Shown: positions 1 through 6,430 of the stretch, one piece after another | Numbering within the stretch: the stretch's first letter is position 1 | Layout: each line of letters opens with the position of its first letter | Source of the DNA: an uncultured Lachnospiraceae bacterium | GTDB taxonomy: Bacteria; Bacillota; Clostridia; Lachnospirales; Lachnospiraceae | Length of the DNA stretch: 16,363 bases | Direction: 5' to 3' | Assembly: GCA_902796375.1 (NCBI GenBank) | Contig: CADBOW010000070.1 | Coordinates: 1-16,363, forward strand | The notes under the pieces: model-generated | What the model was told of the DNA's origin: nothing | What the model saw: the letters and a program-made list of their open reading frames with translations, nothing else | Database searches by the model: none | Translations under genes and position numbers: made by a program

Positions 1-2
1 AG

Positions 3-53
3 AAGCTGGGCATGAGGAAAGAAAAGTTTTTGAAGGGTAAGAAGAAATGGTAA
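3..53 (+). other. Possible 3' end of an upstream gene, frame undecided
   Basis: The first bases are open in two forward frames. One reads to a TAA at 51-53, overlapping the phosphatase start as ATGGTAA, and would give a lysine-rich C-terminus. The other reads to a TAA at 38-40. Either could be the tail of an upstream gene transcribed with the phosphatase, but too little is visible to choose or to name a product. Confidence 0.22.
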
Positions 54-526
54 GAATACTGTTCGTCTGCTGGGGCAACATCTGCCGGTCGCCCATGTGC
101 GAATTCGTAATGAAGGATCTGGTGGAGAAGGCGGGACTTGCAGATCAATTTCATATCGAGTCTGCGGCTACCAGCAGCGAGGAGATCTGGGGCGGCCGGG
201 GGAATCCGGTCTATCCGCCGGCCAGGGAGGAACTGGCGCGGCACGGGCTTCGCTGTGACGGAAAGTATGCCCGGAAGATGACCAGGGATGATTATGACCG
301 ATTTGATTATCTGATCGGTATGGAACAGCTGAATATCCGTTACATGCTGCAGATCGCAGGTGGAGACCCGGAAGGAAAGGTCTTCACATTGCTCAGCTTT
401 GCAGGCCTGGACCGGGGGATCGCGGATCCCTGGTACACGGGAGATTTCAGGTCCACCTACAAGGATGTGGTGCTGGGGTGCGAAGCACTTCTGAAGCATG
501 TGACCGAGACAGGAGATATACAATGA
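47..526 (+). CDS. Low-molecular-weight protein tyrosine phosphatase
   Basis: This 159-residue cytoplasmic protein would remove phosphate from phosphotyrosine, and possibly phosphoarginine, in proteins. The P-loop sits at the N-terminus as in the family: the C(X)5R motif is C8-WGNIC-R14 followed by Ser15, with nucleophilic Cys8 and phosphate-binding Arg14. The general acid is Asp127 in DPWY (127-130), near the C-terminus as expected. Length matches the family (about 150-160). The ATG at 47 follows a GAAGGG-like ribosome site by about nine bases, and the protein begins directly with the beta strand leading to the P-loop, so the start is secure. It lies about 75 bp before a two-component system on the same strand and may be co-transcribed with it. 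In Firmicutes such enzymes often counter BY-kinases of capsule pathways, but no BY-kinase or capsule gene is visible, so the substrate is unknown. Confidence 0.94.
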   Translation: MVRILFVCWGNICRSPMCEFVMKDLVEKAGLADQFHIESAATSSEEIWGGRGNPVYPPAREELARHGLRCDGKYARKMTRDDYDRFDYLIGMEQLNIRYMLQIAGGDPEGKVFTLLSFAGLDRGIADPWYTGDFRSTYKDVVLGCEALLKHVTETGDIQ

Positions 527-542
527 TTCAAGAGGTATTATC

Positions 543-605
543 ATGAAGGGATATTGCTACAGCTATTTTTCCACCGAACGGAAGGCATTGAAATTAGAGC
601 CATGA
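543..605 (+). CDS. Possible 20-residue leader ORF coupled to the histidine kinase
   Basis: A short ORF of 20 codons starts at ATG 543, seven bases after an AGAGG ribosome site (about 531-535). Its TGA (603-605) overlaps the ATG (602) of the kinase as ATGA, the usual geometry of translational coupling. The kinase ATG itself has only a weak ribosome site, so coupled initiation would explain its expression. The peptide begins MKGYCYSYFSTERKALK and has no recognisable domain. It may be a real small protein, a mere translation-coupling device, or chance. Confidence 0.35.
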   Translation: MKGYCYSYFSTERKALKLEP

Positions 606-1759
606 TTTATACGATACTCGACAACTGCATCATTTTTCTGCTGACGGTGGCGGGAATCTGCTTCGGAAATGAGGCCGCGCTGCTGATCCTTGCAGCGGGA
701 CTTCTTATGATCCTGGTGACCTGGCGTTCCTTCAGGGAAGAGCCGAATGTGCCGGTGCTCATGATCGAGGCTGCGCTGATGATCTGCTTTGCGGGACTCT
801 CGGGAAGCTGGATCGGGTGCATCATTTTCTTTCTGCTGCGGGACATCCCGGTCTGGATCCGAGGTATCTCAGGTGTGACCCTGTCAGTCCTGGCGGAACA
901 GCTGATTCAGAGGACGGAAACTCCGGCGGAGAGTATACTGCACGCACTGTTTCTGGTGGTGATTTACATAATCCTAGAATGTGTTATTATATGGATCCGC
1001 CGAATGCGGGAGCAGAAACAGCAGGAAGAAGAACGGCTTCGCGCCTCCAATGTCAGTGAAATGCATGAGAAGCAGGCAAATGAGGAGCTTCTCCGGCAGA
1101 ATGTTCTGGCGGAGAAGAATGCGCGTCTGGTGGAGCGGGAGAATATCAGCCGGAATATTCACAACAGTGTGGGACATTCCATTACGGCGGCGATCATGAC
1201 ACTGGATGCGGCGGATATGCTGTACGATGTGAAGCCGGAGGAAGCCCGGAAGAAAATGAATGACGCAAATGAAAGGATCCGCGGGAGTCTGGAATCCATC
1301 CGCCGGGCCGTTCGGGTGCTGGATGAGGAGGCGACGGAGATTGCCGCTTCGGATCTTATGGCGGATATGGAGAGTATCATTCATGAGTTCGTGATGGATC
1401 ATATCTTCCGAGTGGACCGGGATTTCAGCCGATTACCTGCGGGAGGAAGGATTCCCGGAGAACATGCGGTCTTTCTGACCGGCGCCTTACAGGAATTCCT
1501 GACCAATGGGGTAAAGCACGGGAACGCAACGGAGTTCGTGGTGATCCTGATGGGAGATTCCGCCCATATCCGTCTGGAGGTGTCCGATAACGGCACCGGA
1601 GATTTCGCGGAGGAGAACCGGGACAGCCGTATTCGAAACGGCTTCGGAATTAAGAAGATCATTTCCTATGCGGAGAAGAATGGTGGGAAGGCAGAGTTTA
1701 CAAATGACCACGGATTCCGGTCCATGGTGGAGCTGCCGATCTACACGTCGTCATCCTGA
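602..1759 (+). CDS. Membrane sensor histidine kinase, NarL/DesK type (HisKA_3 plus HATPase)
   Basis: Sensor kinase of about 385 residues that should autophosphorylate on a His and pass phosphate to the response regulator at 1823. The N-terminal 135 residues hold several hydrophobic helices (about 8-45, 58-85, 90-110, 115-140) with very short loops and no large extracellular domain, the pattern of kinases that sense within the membrane or report on a transporter. A charged Gln/Glu-rich coiled coil (about 140-180) leads to the HisKA_3 box ENISRNIHNSVGHS, with His187 as phospho-acceptor. The ATPase domain shows an N-box around Asn302 (TNGVKHGN), a DNGTG motif and GFGIKK. ATG 602 is preferred: a TTG at 554 reads in frame but its SD-like AAGGGA is only two bases away, whereas ATG 602 overlaps the stop of a short upstream ORF. 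Sixty-three bases separate it from the regulator gene. Confidence 0.93.
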   Translation: MIYTILDNCIIFLLTVAGICFGNEAALLILAAGLLMILVTWRSFREEPNVPVLMIEAALMICFAGLSGSWIGCIIFFLLRDIPVWIRGISGVTLSVLAEQLIQRTETPAESILHALFLVVIYIILECVIIWIRRMREQKQQEEERLRASNVSEMHEKQANEELLRQNVLAEKNARLVERENISRNIHNSVGHSITAAIMTLDAADMLYDVKPEEARKKMNDANERIRGSLESIRRAVRVLDEEATEIAASDLMADMESIIHEFVMDHIFRVDRDFSRLPAGGRIPGEHAVFLTGALQEFLTNGVKHGNATEFVVILMGDSAHIRLEVSDNGTGDFAEENRDSRIRNGFGIKKIISYAEKNGGKAEFTNDHGFRSMVELPIYTSSS

Positions 1760-1822
1760 ATAAGACAGGCTGTCTCAGGCGTAGTTCACGGGTGACGAAT
1801 CATAACAGAACGGGGAAAGAAT

Positions 1823-2482
1823 ATGTACAGGGTATTATTGGTTGATGATGAGAATCTGCTTCTGGACAGTCTGGAGATCATTCTGTCTCTGAACGGCATG
1901 GAGATCGCCGGCAAGGCAAATGACGGGAACGCCGCATTGGAGCTGCTTTCTTCCTCAGATGTAAAATGCGACATCGCGCTGGTGGATCTGAACATGAAGG
2001 GTATGGGAGGGATTGAGCTGATCCGGATCATGAAGGAGAAATATCCCGGGATCCGGATCCTGGTGCTTACCACATTTTATGATGATAAGAATATCACGGA
2101 GGCCATCGCCGGCGGTGCGGACGGATATCTTCTGAAGGACAGCGGAAAGGATGCGATCCTGGGCGCTGTGAACCAGATCATGGGCGGAACCACCGTGCTG
2201 GATCAGAAGGTCATGCTGCGGCTGACGGCCCTTATGAATCAGAACCTCCGGACAGGAATACCGGAGGAGAGAGGGACTGCAACGAAGGAGCTTACAGAGG
2301 AACTGACGGAACGTGAGCAGGAGATCTGCACCCTGATGGCAGAGGGGCTGACCAACCGCCAGATCGCCGACCGGCTGTACATTTCCGAGGGAACCGTAAA
2401 GAACTACATTTCCAATATTTATGATAAGACAGGGATCCATGACAGAGTGAAGCTCATCGTGGAACTGACGAAGCAGGATTGA
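1823..2482 (+). CDS. NarL/LuxR-family response regulator
   Basis: DNA-binding response regulator of 219 residues, normal length for the family, and cognate partner of the kinase just upstream. The receiver domain (about 1-120) shows the acidic pair Asp8-Asp9, the phospho-acceptor Asp55 in LVDLNMKGM, the conserved Thr of LTTFYD and the Lys of LLKDS. A linker rich in Thr and Glu (about 135-155) leads to a LuxR-type helix-turn-helix: LTEREQEI, then EGLTNRQIADRL, then SEGTVKNYISNIYDK. ATG 1823 follows a GGGGAAAGA ribosome site. A hairpin terminator lies about 30 bp after the stop, so kinase and regulator end a transcription unit. The exporter operon next downstream has its own promoter with a direct repeat and is the most likely target; this is inference from position. 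Confidence 0.96.
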   Translation: MYRVLLVDDENLLLDSLEIILSLNGMEIAGKANDGNAALELLSSSDVKCDIALVDLNMKGMGGIELIRIMKEKYPGIRILVLTTFYDDKNITEAIAGGADGYLLKDSGKDAILGAVNQIMGGTTVLDQKVMLRLTALMNQNLRTGIPEERGTATKELTEELTEREQEICTLMAEGLTNRQIADRLYISEGTVKNYISNIYDKTGIHDRVKLIVELTKQD

Positions 2483-2513
2483 GAGTGTCTCTGTGGGAAT
2501 CCATGTAAAATGC

Positions 2514-2554
2514 GACCGTAGTCATATGAAAGATATGACCGCGGTCACTTTTTT
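2514..2554 (+). terminator. Rho-independent terminator after the two-component system
   Basis: GACCG pairs with CGGTC and GTCATAT with ATATGAC around a GAAAG loop. A T-G wobble and one A-C mismatch sit mid-stem. Six T residues follow at 2549-2554. It separates the regulator from the lipoprotein gene. Confidence 0.85.
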
Positions 2555-2582
2555 CTGAAATCAGAACATGATAGATTATAAT
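2555..2582 (+). promoter_or_regulatory. Candidate promoter of the lipoprotein-ABC exporter operon
   Basis: A perfect -10 TATAAT lies at 2577-2582. The best -35 is CTGAAA at 2555-2560 (four of six consensus bases) with a 16-bp spacer. Transcription would start near 2589, leaving about 24 nt before ATG 2613, which fits that start and excludes the earlier in-frame ATG at 2568. Confidence 0.6.
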
Positions 2583-2589
2583 CAGAACA
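2559..2589 (+). promoter_or_regulatory. Perfect 10-bp direct repeat AATCAGAACA at 21-bp spacing: candidate operator
   Basis: AATCAGAACA occurs at 2559-2568 and again at 2580-2589. The 21-bp period equals two helical turns, so both copies face the same side of the DNA. The second copy overlaps the end of the -10 box and the predicted start, and the first sits just after the -35. This arrangement suits a dimeric regulator; the NarL-type regulator encoded immediately upstream is the obvious candidate. The protein-DNA assignment is inference. Confidence 0.45.
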
Positions 2590-2612
2590 GAACTTCCCGG
2601 AGGATGACGGAA

Positions 2613-3008
2613 ATGAGAGCGAGGATACGAAATGTATGGATCATATTGCTGCCGCTGCTGGTTCTGGGGCTGTGCGGCTGCAGTAAATACAATTCCCATT
2701 ATAAAGCAGTCGGATATGTCCATTCCAATGGCTCCATGAGCTTCTCCGAATTCGATGGGGTACAGGTTCATACATTTGACTGGGATCAGGAAATTGCAGG
2801 ACATATCAGATATACGGCGAAGCTGGAAAAGGGAAGTGCTACAGTGTACTACGATATGGACGGTACAAAGCGGGAATGGTTCAGAGTGAAGGCAGGAGAT
2901 TCCATCGAGGGCACGGGGCTGGATCTGAAGAAGGGAAGCATCGATATCCTGGTGGAGACGGATGAACCGTGTGAAGAAGGACGGTTTACCTTCGAGCCGA
3001 TCTCATAA
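2613..3008 (+). CDS. Small lipoprotein of the ABC exporter operon, function unknown
   Basis: A predicted exported lipoprotein of 131 residues. The N-terminus has Arg residues at 2, 4 and 6, a hydrophobic core (about 8-20) and a lipobox LCGC ending at Cys23, the residue expected to be lipidated by Lgt and exposed after Lsp cleavage. The mature part, about 108 residues, looks all-beta: alternating hydrophobic strands, Gly/Asp turns and the stretch YYDMDGTKREWFRVKAGDSI. I do not recognise a named family. ATG 2613 is chosen because GGAGG (2599-2603) lies nine bases before it; ATG 2604 is too close to that site and ATG 2568 lies upstream of the predicted transcription start. It is the first gene of an operon with two permeases and an ATPase, so it may be an accessory or substrate-binding part of that exporter, or a resistance or immunity factor. 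Confidence 0.8.
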   Translation: MRARIRNVWIILLPLLVLGLCGCSKYNSHYKAVGYVHSNGSMSFSEFDGVQVHTFDWDQEIAGHIRYTAKLEKGSATVYYDMDGTKREWFRVKAGDSIEGTGLDLKKGSIDILVETDEPCEEGRFTFEPIS

Positions 3009-3036
3009 CCGGGACGAAGGGACTGCAGACAGGGCC

Positions 3037-3120
3037 GGTTCATGGAGAAAGGGCAGGCACGGGCGGTTCATGGAGAAAGGGCAGGCACGGGCGGTTCACG
3101 GAGGAATCGCAGGCAGGGAA
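3037..3120 (+). repeat. 28-bp tandem repeat, two perfect copies and one degenerate
   Basis: Two identical 28-bp units (3037-3064 and 3065-3092) each begin GGTTCATGGAGAAAGGGCAG. A third unit (3093-3120) matches mainly in its first bases and its GCAGGCA core. The array fills most of the gap between the lipoprotein stop and the permease ATG. The period is not a multiple of three, so it is unlikely to be coding although one frame stays open through it. There are no spacers, so it is not a CRISPR. Confidence 0.85.
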
Positions 3121-3131
3121 AGGGAGACAGT

Positions 3132-4292
3132 ATGAAATCTCATTTGTCCGCATGGAAATATGTAAGAAACAACAAAAGACAGGTCTGGGTGATGATCATA
3201 GCATTGTCGCTTACCTTTATGACCATGTATCTGATTAACTTCATGCTTCTTACTACGAAGGAGAGCTTTAAGGGAGTTTTCTTCGGGCTTCCGAAGAGAA
3301 TGGCAATGATGAAGCTGGACTGGAAGACGCTGGGGGTGGATCCGGATGCATATGGTTCCGATGAGGAAGCCTCGGAGGCGATGCAGGAAGCCCGAGAGAA
3401 GCTGATCCGGGATCTGAAGGCCAGGGAAGGGATCCGGGAGGTGTACTATACACAGACCCTTTCCTTTCAGTATGCGGGTCTGATCGGTGAGATCTGGGCG
3501 GATTTTCCGCTTCTTTCACAGGAACAGATTCCGGAGTATCTCGACCATATGGAGGCCAGACTGACAGAGGGACGACTCCCGGCCGGAGATGGGGAGATCC
3601 TGGTGGACAGCACCCTCATGAAGAATCAGAGCATGGAGGTGGGCGGATGGTTCATGGAGAAGACCTGGGGTAAGACCTTCCGGGTGGTGGGGGTCCTGGA
3701 ATCCGATCATTTCACCTGTGTCGGGACACCCCAGGGTTACGCCAACAGCGGATGGTATTATGTGGTGCTGTGTGATCCCGACCATGCGGAGATGGGCCCC
3801 GAGCTGGAAGCGCTGGGGATTCATCCCACGCAATACGATACCATCAACGATGTGAAGGAATGGGCGGAAATGTACAGGAAGAATGTGGCCGATGTCATGG
3901 ACGGAGCGCTGCTGGGAATCCTTCTGGTGGTTACGGTCTTTCTTGCGATCTCCATCATAGTGGCCTACATTTCCTTCCTTCGGAACCGGACCAATGAGTA
4001 CTGCCTCTATACATCCATCGGGTTCAGTCGGTCGGATGTATACAGCATGATCATGCGGGAGATCGGGATCATTTTCGGGATCAGCCTTCTGCTGGGGGCA
4101 GTGTTCTCGGCGATGGCCATGGTGATCATGGGACAGTGCATGATGAAGCCCCTGGGACTGATCTACAGATACATCTATCCGGAACATCTGCTCCGGATCC
4201 TGACTGCATTTGTCGCCATCGTGGCGTTGCTGCAGCTGCCGATCCTGGTGACGATTCACAGGATCAGAACCATAGATAAAATGGAAGAATGA
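3132..4292 (+). CDS. ABC exporter permease, MacB/FtsX type (first of two)
   Basis: Membrane subunit of 386 residues. Topology is the MacB/FtsX pattern: one helix near the N-terminus (about 18-41), a large extracytoplasmic domain of about 210 residues, then three C-terminal helices (about 255-280, 313-335, 353-375). The segment between helices 2 and 3 (RNRTNEYCLYTSIGFSRSDVY) is the usual FtsX-family cytoplasmic coupling region that contacts the ATPase. The ATG at 3132 follows AAGGGAG; upstream in-frame ATGs at 3042 and within the 28-bp repeats are rejected because they lie in repeat DNA and would put a hydrophilic Arg/Gly-rich tail before the conserved start. Its N-terminus (WKYVRNNKRQ) resembles that of the second permease (YYIRENKGR), so the two probably form a heterodimer around the ATPase at 4329. 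Such systems extrude peptides or act mechanically on the envelope; the substrate is unknown. Confidence 0.9.
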   Translation: MKSHLSAWKYVRNNKRQVWVMIIALSLTFMTMYLINFMLLTTKESFKGVFFGLPKRMAMMKLDWKTLGVDPDAYGSDEEASEAMQEAREKLIRDLKAREGIREVYYTQTLSFQYAGLIGEIWADFPLLSQEQIPEYLDHMEARLTEGRLPAGDGEILVDSTLMKNQSMEVGGWFMEKTWGKTFRVVGVLESDHFTCVGTPQGYANSGWYYVVLCDPDHAEMGPELEALGIHPTQYDTINDVKEWAEMYRKNVADVMDGALLGILLVVTVFLAISIIVAYISFLRNRTNEYCLYTSIGFSRSDVYSMIMREIGIIFGISLLLGAVFSAMAMVIMGQCMMKPLGLIYRYIYPEHLLRILTAFVAIVALLQLPILVTIHRIRTIDKMEE

Positions 4293-4328
4293 CTGAGCGG
4301 GATGAACGGAAACCGAGGAGGAAATGCA

Positions 4329-4991
4329 ATGTATAAAATAGATAATGTCAGCATGATTTATGATATGGATTCCGACGATAAGCTGTATGCCCTGAACGGG
4401 TTTTCGCTGGAGCTTCCGGACACCGGACTGGTGGGGGTGATCGGCCCCTCCGGCAGCGGAAAGAGTACCCTCATGTACTGTATGTCCACGCTGAAGAAGC
4501 CCACGGAGGGGAGCATTCGGTACAATGACCGTGAGATCACCACCTTCTCCGACAGGGAGCGGGAGCAGGTACGGCGCAGGGAGTTCGGGTTTGTCTTTCA
4601 GAAGCATTACCTGGTACCGTATATGAACGCGCTGGATAATGTGGTGGTTGCAGGGGTCGGGGATCTCCGGCAGCTGAAGGAGAAGGGAGCGGAGTATCTG
4701 AAGGCCTTCGGACTGTCCGAGCGGGAGTTCGGGAAACGGCCGGCGAAGCTGTCCGGCGGTCAGTGCCAGAGAGTTGCCATAGCAAGAGCCATGATCAATG
4801 ATCCGAAGGTGATCTTCGCGGATGAACCGACGGCTTCCCTGGACCACGAGAATGCATTTAATGTGATGAAGATCCTGAAGAAATATTCGGAGGACCGGCT
4901 GGTGATCGTTGTTACCCATGATCACAGCATCCTGAGGGATGTGGATCTGACTGTGGAAATGTGGGACGGCCGTCTGAGCGCCGTGAAGTGA
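4329..4991 (+). CDS. ABC exporter ATPase, MacB/LolD-like
   Basis: Nucleotide-binding subunit of 220 residues that powers the two adjacent permeases. All motifs are present: Walker A GPSGSGKST (39-47), Q-loop in FVFQKHYLVPYM, signature LSGGQ (141-145) followed by CQRVAIARA, Walker B VIFADEP with Asp165 and catalytic Glu166, D-loop SLD, and the H-loop His197 in VVTHD. Length is typical of the family. ATG 4329 follows GAGGAGG (4315-4321) by seven bases; an in-frame ATG at 4302 has no comparable site. Its stop overlaps an ATG at 4991 as TGATG, in frame with the second permease, but that permease has a far better start at 5120. Confidence 0.97.
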   Translation: MYKIDNVSMIYDMDSDDKLYALNGFSLELPDTGLVGVIGPSGSGKSTLMYCMSTLKKPTEGSIRYNDREITTFSDREREQVRRREFGFVFQKHYLVPYMNALDNVVVAGVGDLRQLKEKGAEYLKAFGLSEREFGKRPAKLSGGQCQRVAIARAMINDPKVIFADEPTASLDHENAFNVMKILKKYSEDRLVIVVTHDHSILRDVDLTVEMWDGRLSAVK

Positions 4992-5119
4992 TGCCGCGTG
5001 AGGGACTGAGGGACATGCTGAGCGGTATAAAGCCACGGAGGGTGACGCAATCCGATGCGGAGGGGCACAGGTTCGCTCTGAGCGAGATGAAGAATCGATA
5101 CAGGAAAAAGGAGAAATGT

Positions 5120-6214
5120 ATGAATCCGTTCTCATCACTATATTATATACGTGAAAATAAGGGCCGGGCGGCGATCTGCATCTTCATGATGGTGCTCGGA
5201 ACCTTCATGTTTCTGGCCGGAAACTATGTGGATTCCATGATCCGGTGCTTTGACAGATCCTTCGGGTATTATGACAGGGTCGTGAAGACCAATGCACAGA
5301 CCACAGATGAAGACTTTCAGGATTTTGAGTCCGTTGTAAAGGATGTGAAGGGGGATCCGAAGCTGGACTGTGTAAGATACAGCGCTCTGGGATTTCCTTC
5401 TCTGTCCCATGGTACGGTGCTGGGACTTGATCTCACGGATACCTGCATGGTCTTCAATTCCGTGGAGGATATGAAGAAGGTCTTTGACCACCTGGGAATC
5501 CGGGCAGATCTGTCCCGGTGTAGGAACAGGTCCGTAGTTCTGACAGAGGATCTGGCGAAGAATCTGGGTCTGGCGGTGGGAGACCGGCTGGATCACTCCG
5601 TAAATGAATACCTGGATCAGGAATATACCGTGGATGCTCTGGTGGACGAACCGGGATATGCCATGTTCTACATTTTCGAAAATCCGGAGAATCTGTTCCG
5701 GCTCTATATCTTCAGCGATTCCCTGCAGGGGAAGGAACTCTACGGGTATGTGTCGGACCTGGTGGGAGACAGGAAGGTACAGGTGGTGCAGTCCTACCGG
5801 GACGAGGTCATGCCGGAAATGACGATCCTCTATGTGATCTTTTATGCCATGGTGATTTTGGTGGCCGTCGTCCTTGCGGTGACGATCAATTCGGTGATGA
5901 CCGGCCAGTACATGAAGCGGACCTATGAGTTCGGTGTCTACCGGGCGCTGGGAAGAGGCCGGGGAGCGATCCGGTGCAAGGTGGCAAAGGAGGTATTGTC
6001 CATGAACCTTATCGCCGTGCTGCTGGGAGCGTCGATCATTTTCCTCTACACCTACCTGGTGAATTCCTTACTGTATGAGGAAAAGGGATTACATCTGCGG
6101 TATTTTTCCGGAATCGGTCTCCTGGGATTCCTGATCTGTGAAGGCCTGATCCTGATTCCGGTCATTCTCTCCAAGGGACGGCGAATGGGACGGGCAGATG
6201 TTACCGAATTCTGA
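5120..6214 (+). CDS. ABC exporter permease, MacB/FtsX type (second of two)
   Basis: Second membrane subunit, 364 residues, with the same plan as the one at 3132: N-terminal helix (about 17-37), extracytoplasmic domain of nearly 200 residues, then three helices (about 234-258, 291-315, 330-350). The coupling segment MKRTYEFGVYRALGRGRGAI is a clear FtsX-family signature. ATG 5120 is chosen because AAAAAGGAG lies six bases before it and the resulting N-terminus aligns with the first permease. The frame stays open upstream to 4961, including an ATG at 4991 overlapping the ATPase stop; that would add a 43-residue hydrophilic extension unlike the family. The intervening 128 bp hold no other obvious gene. 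The operon ends 60 bp later at a strong terminator. Confidence 0.9.
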   Translation: MNPFSSLYYIRENKGRAAICIFMMVLGTFMFLAGNYVDSMIRCFDRSFGYYDRVVKTNAQTTDEDFQDFESVVKDVKGDPKLDCVRYSALGFPSLSHGTVLGLDLTDTCMVFNSVEDMKKVFDHLGIRADLSRCRNRSVVLTEDLAKNLGLAVGDRLDHSVNEYLDQEYTVDALVDEPGYAMFYIFENPENLFRLYIFSDSLQGKELYGYVSDLVGDRKVQVVQSYRDEVMPEMTILYVIFYAMVILVAVVLAVTINSVMTGQYMKRTYEFGVYRALGRGRGAIRCKVAKEVLSMNLIAVLLGASIIFLYTYLVNSLLYEEKGLHLRYFSGIGLLGFLICEGLILIPVILSKGRRMGRADVTEF

Positions 6215-6274
6215 CAGAAGGACGGCGGGAGGAGAGCTTCCCGAAATCATATCGGAAAACACCTGAATCATGAA

Positions 6275-6319
6275 AATGCGGATCCACCGGAAAAACAGCC
6301 GGAGGATCTGCATTTTTTT
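6275..6319 (+). terminator. Strong rho-independent terminator closing the exporter operon
   Basis: A 16-position stem, AATGCGGATCC-A-CCGG against CCGG-A-GGATCTGCATT, has one A-A mismatch and one G-T wobble, a loop of about eight bases (AAAAACAG region), and seven T residues at 6313-6319. Confidence 0.93.
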
Positions 6320-6349
6320 GTGGAATTTAAAGGGACGATATGTTATAAT
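6318..6349 (+). promoter_or_regulatory. Candidate promoter P1 upstream of the DUF3592-like gene
   Basis: A perfect -10 TATAAT lies at 6344-6349, directly after the terminator. The -35 is poor (TGGAAT at 6321-6326 with a 17-bp spacer, or TTGTGG at 6318-6323 with a 20-bp spacer). Confidence 0.4.
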
Positions 6350-6363
6350 ACCAAACTGATTTA

Positions 6364-6395
6364 TTGCGCGAGGGTGAAAATCCCTTATAATAAGG
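6364..6395 (+). promoter_or_regulatory. Candidate promoter P2, -10 box inside a palindrome
   Basis: The -35 TTGCGC (6364-6369) and -10 TATAAT (6386-6391) are 16 bp apart. The -10 is embedded in the palindrome CCTTATAATAAGG (6383-6395). It lies 42 bp after P1. The predicted start near 6398 leaves a leader of about 33 nt before TTG 6431. Confidence 0.55.
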
Positions 6396-6430
6396 TTGTT
6401 TTTAACACAAAAAATCGTGAGGTGAAACGA

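Noticed and set aside
554..601. TTG 554 as the start of the histidine kinase
   Set aside because: The only SD-like bases are two nucleotides away, too close, while ATG 602 is placed for coupling to a short upstream ORF. It remains possible.
1765..1777. Inverted repeat AGACAG-G-CTGTCT between the kinase and regulator genes
   Set aside because: The arms are only six bases, the loop of one base is too small to fold and no T tract follows, so it is not a terminator; it could be a weak protein site but nothing supports that.
2568..2612. ATG 2568 or ATG 2604 as the lipoprotein start
   Set aside because: ATG 2568 lies upstream of the predicted transcription start and ATG 2604 abuts the GGAGG site; ATG 2613 has a nine-base spacing and leads straight into a standard signal peptide.
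3037..3120. The 28-bp repeats as a CRISPR array
   Set aside because: The length fits a CRISPR repeat, but the units abut directly with no spacers and no cas gene is present.
3042..3131. A 30-residue N-terminal extension of the first permease
   Set aside because: It is translated from the 28-bp tandem repeats; the period shifts frame each copy and the product is a Gly/Arg-rich tail before a typical permease N-terminus.
4961..5119. An earlier start for the second permease (4961 or 4991)
   Set aside because: The extension is hydrophilic and unlike the family, and a good ribosome site (AAAAAGGAG) lies six bases before ATG 5120, which gives an N-terminus like that of the paralogous permease.
3516..5138. 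A 540-codon open frame on the minus strand across the permease and ATPase genes
   Set aside because: It is the mirror of strongly coding plus-strand genes with clear ABC motifs, has no recognisable domain and is rich in His, Pro and Gln as expected for an antisense frame. Other long minus-strand frames in the window were rejected for the same reason.
6320..6430. GTG 6320 as the start of the DUF3592-like protein
   Set aside because: It falls at the end of the terminator T tract, upstream of both promoter -10 boxes, and has no ribosome site; TTG 6431 has one at proper spacing.
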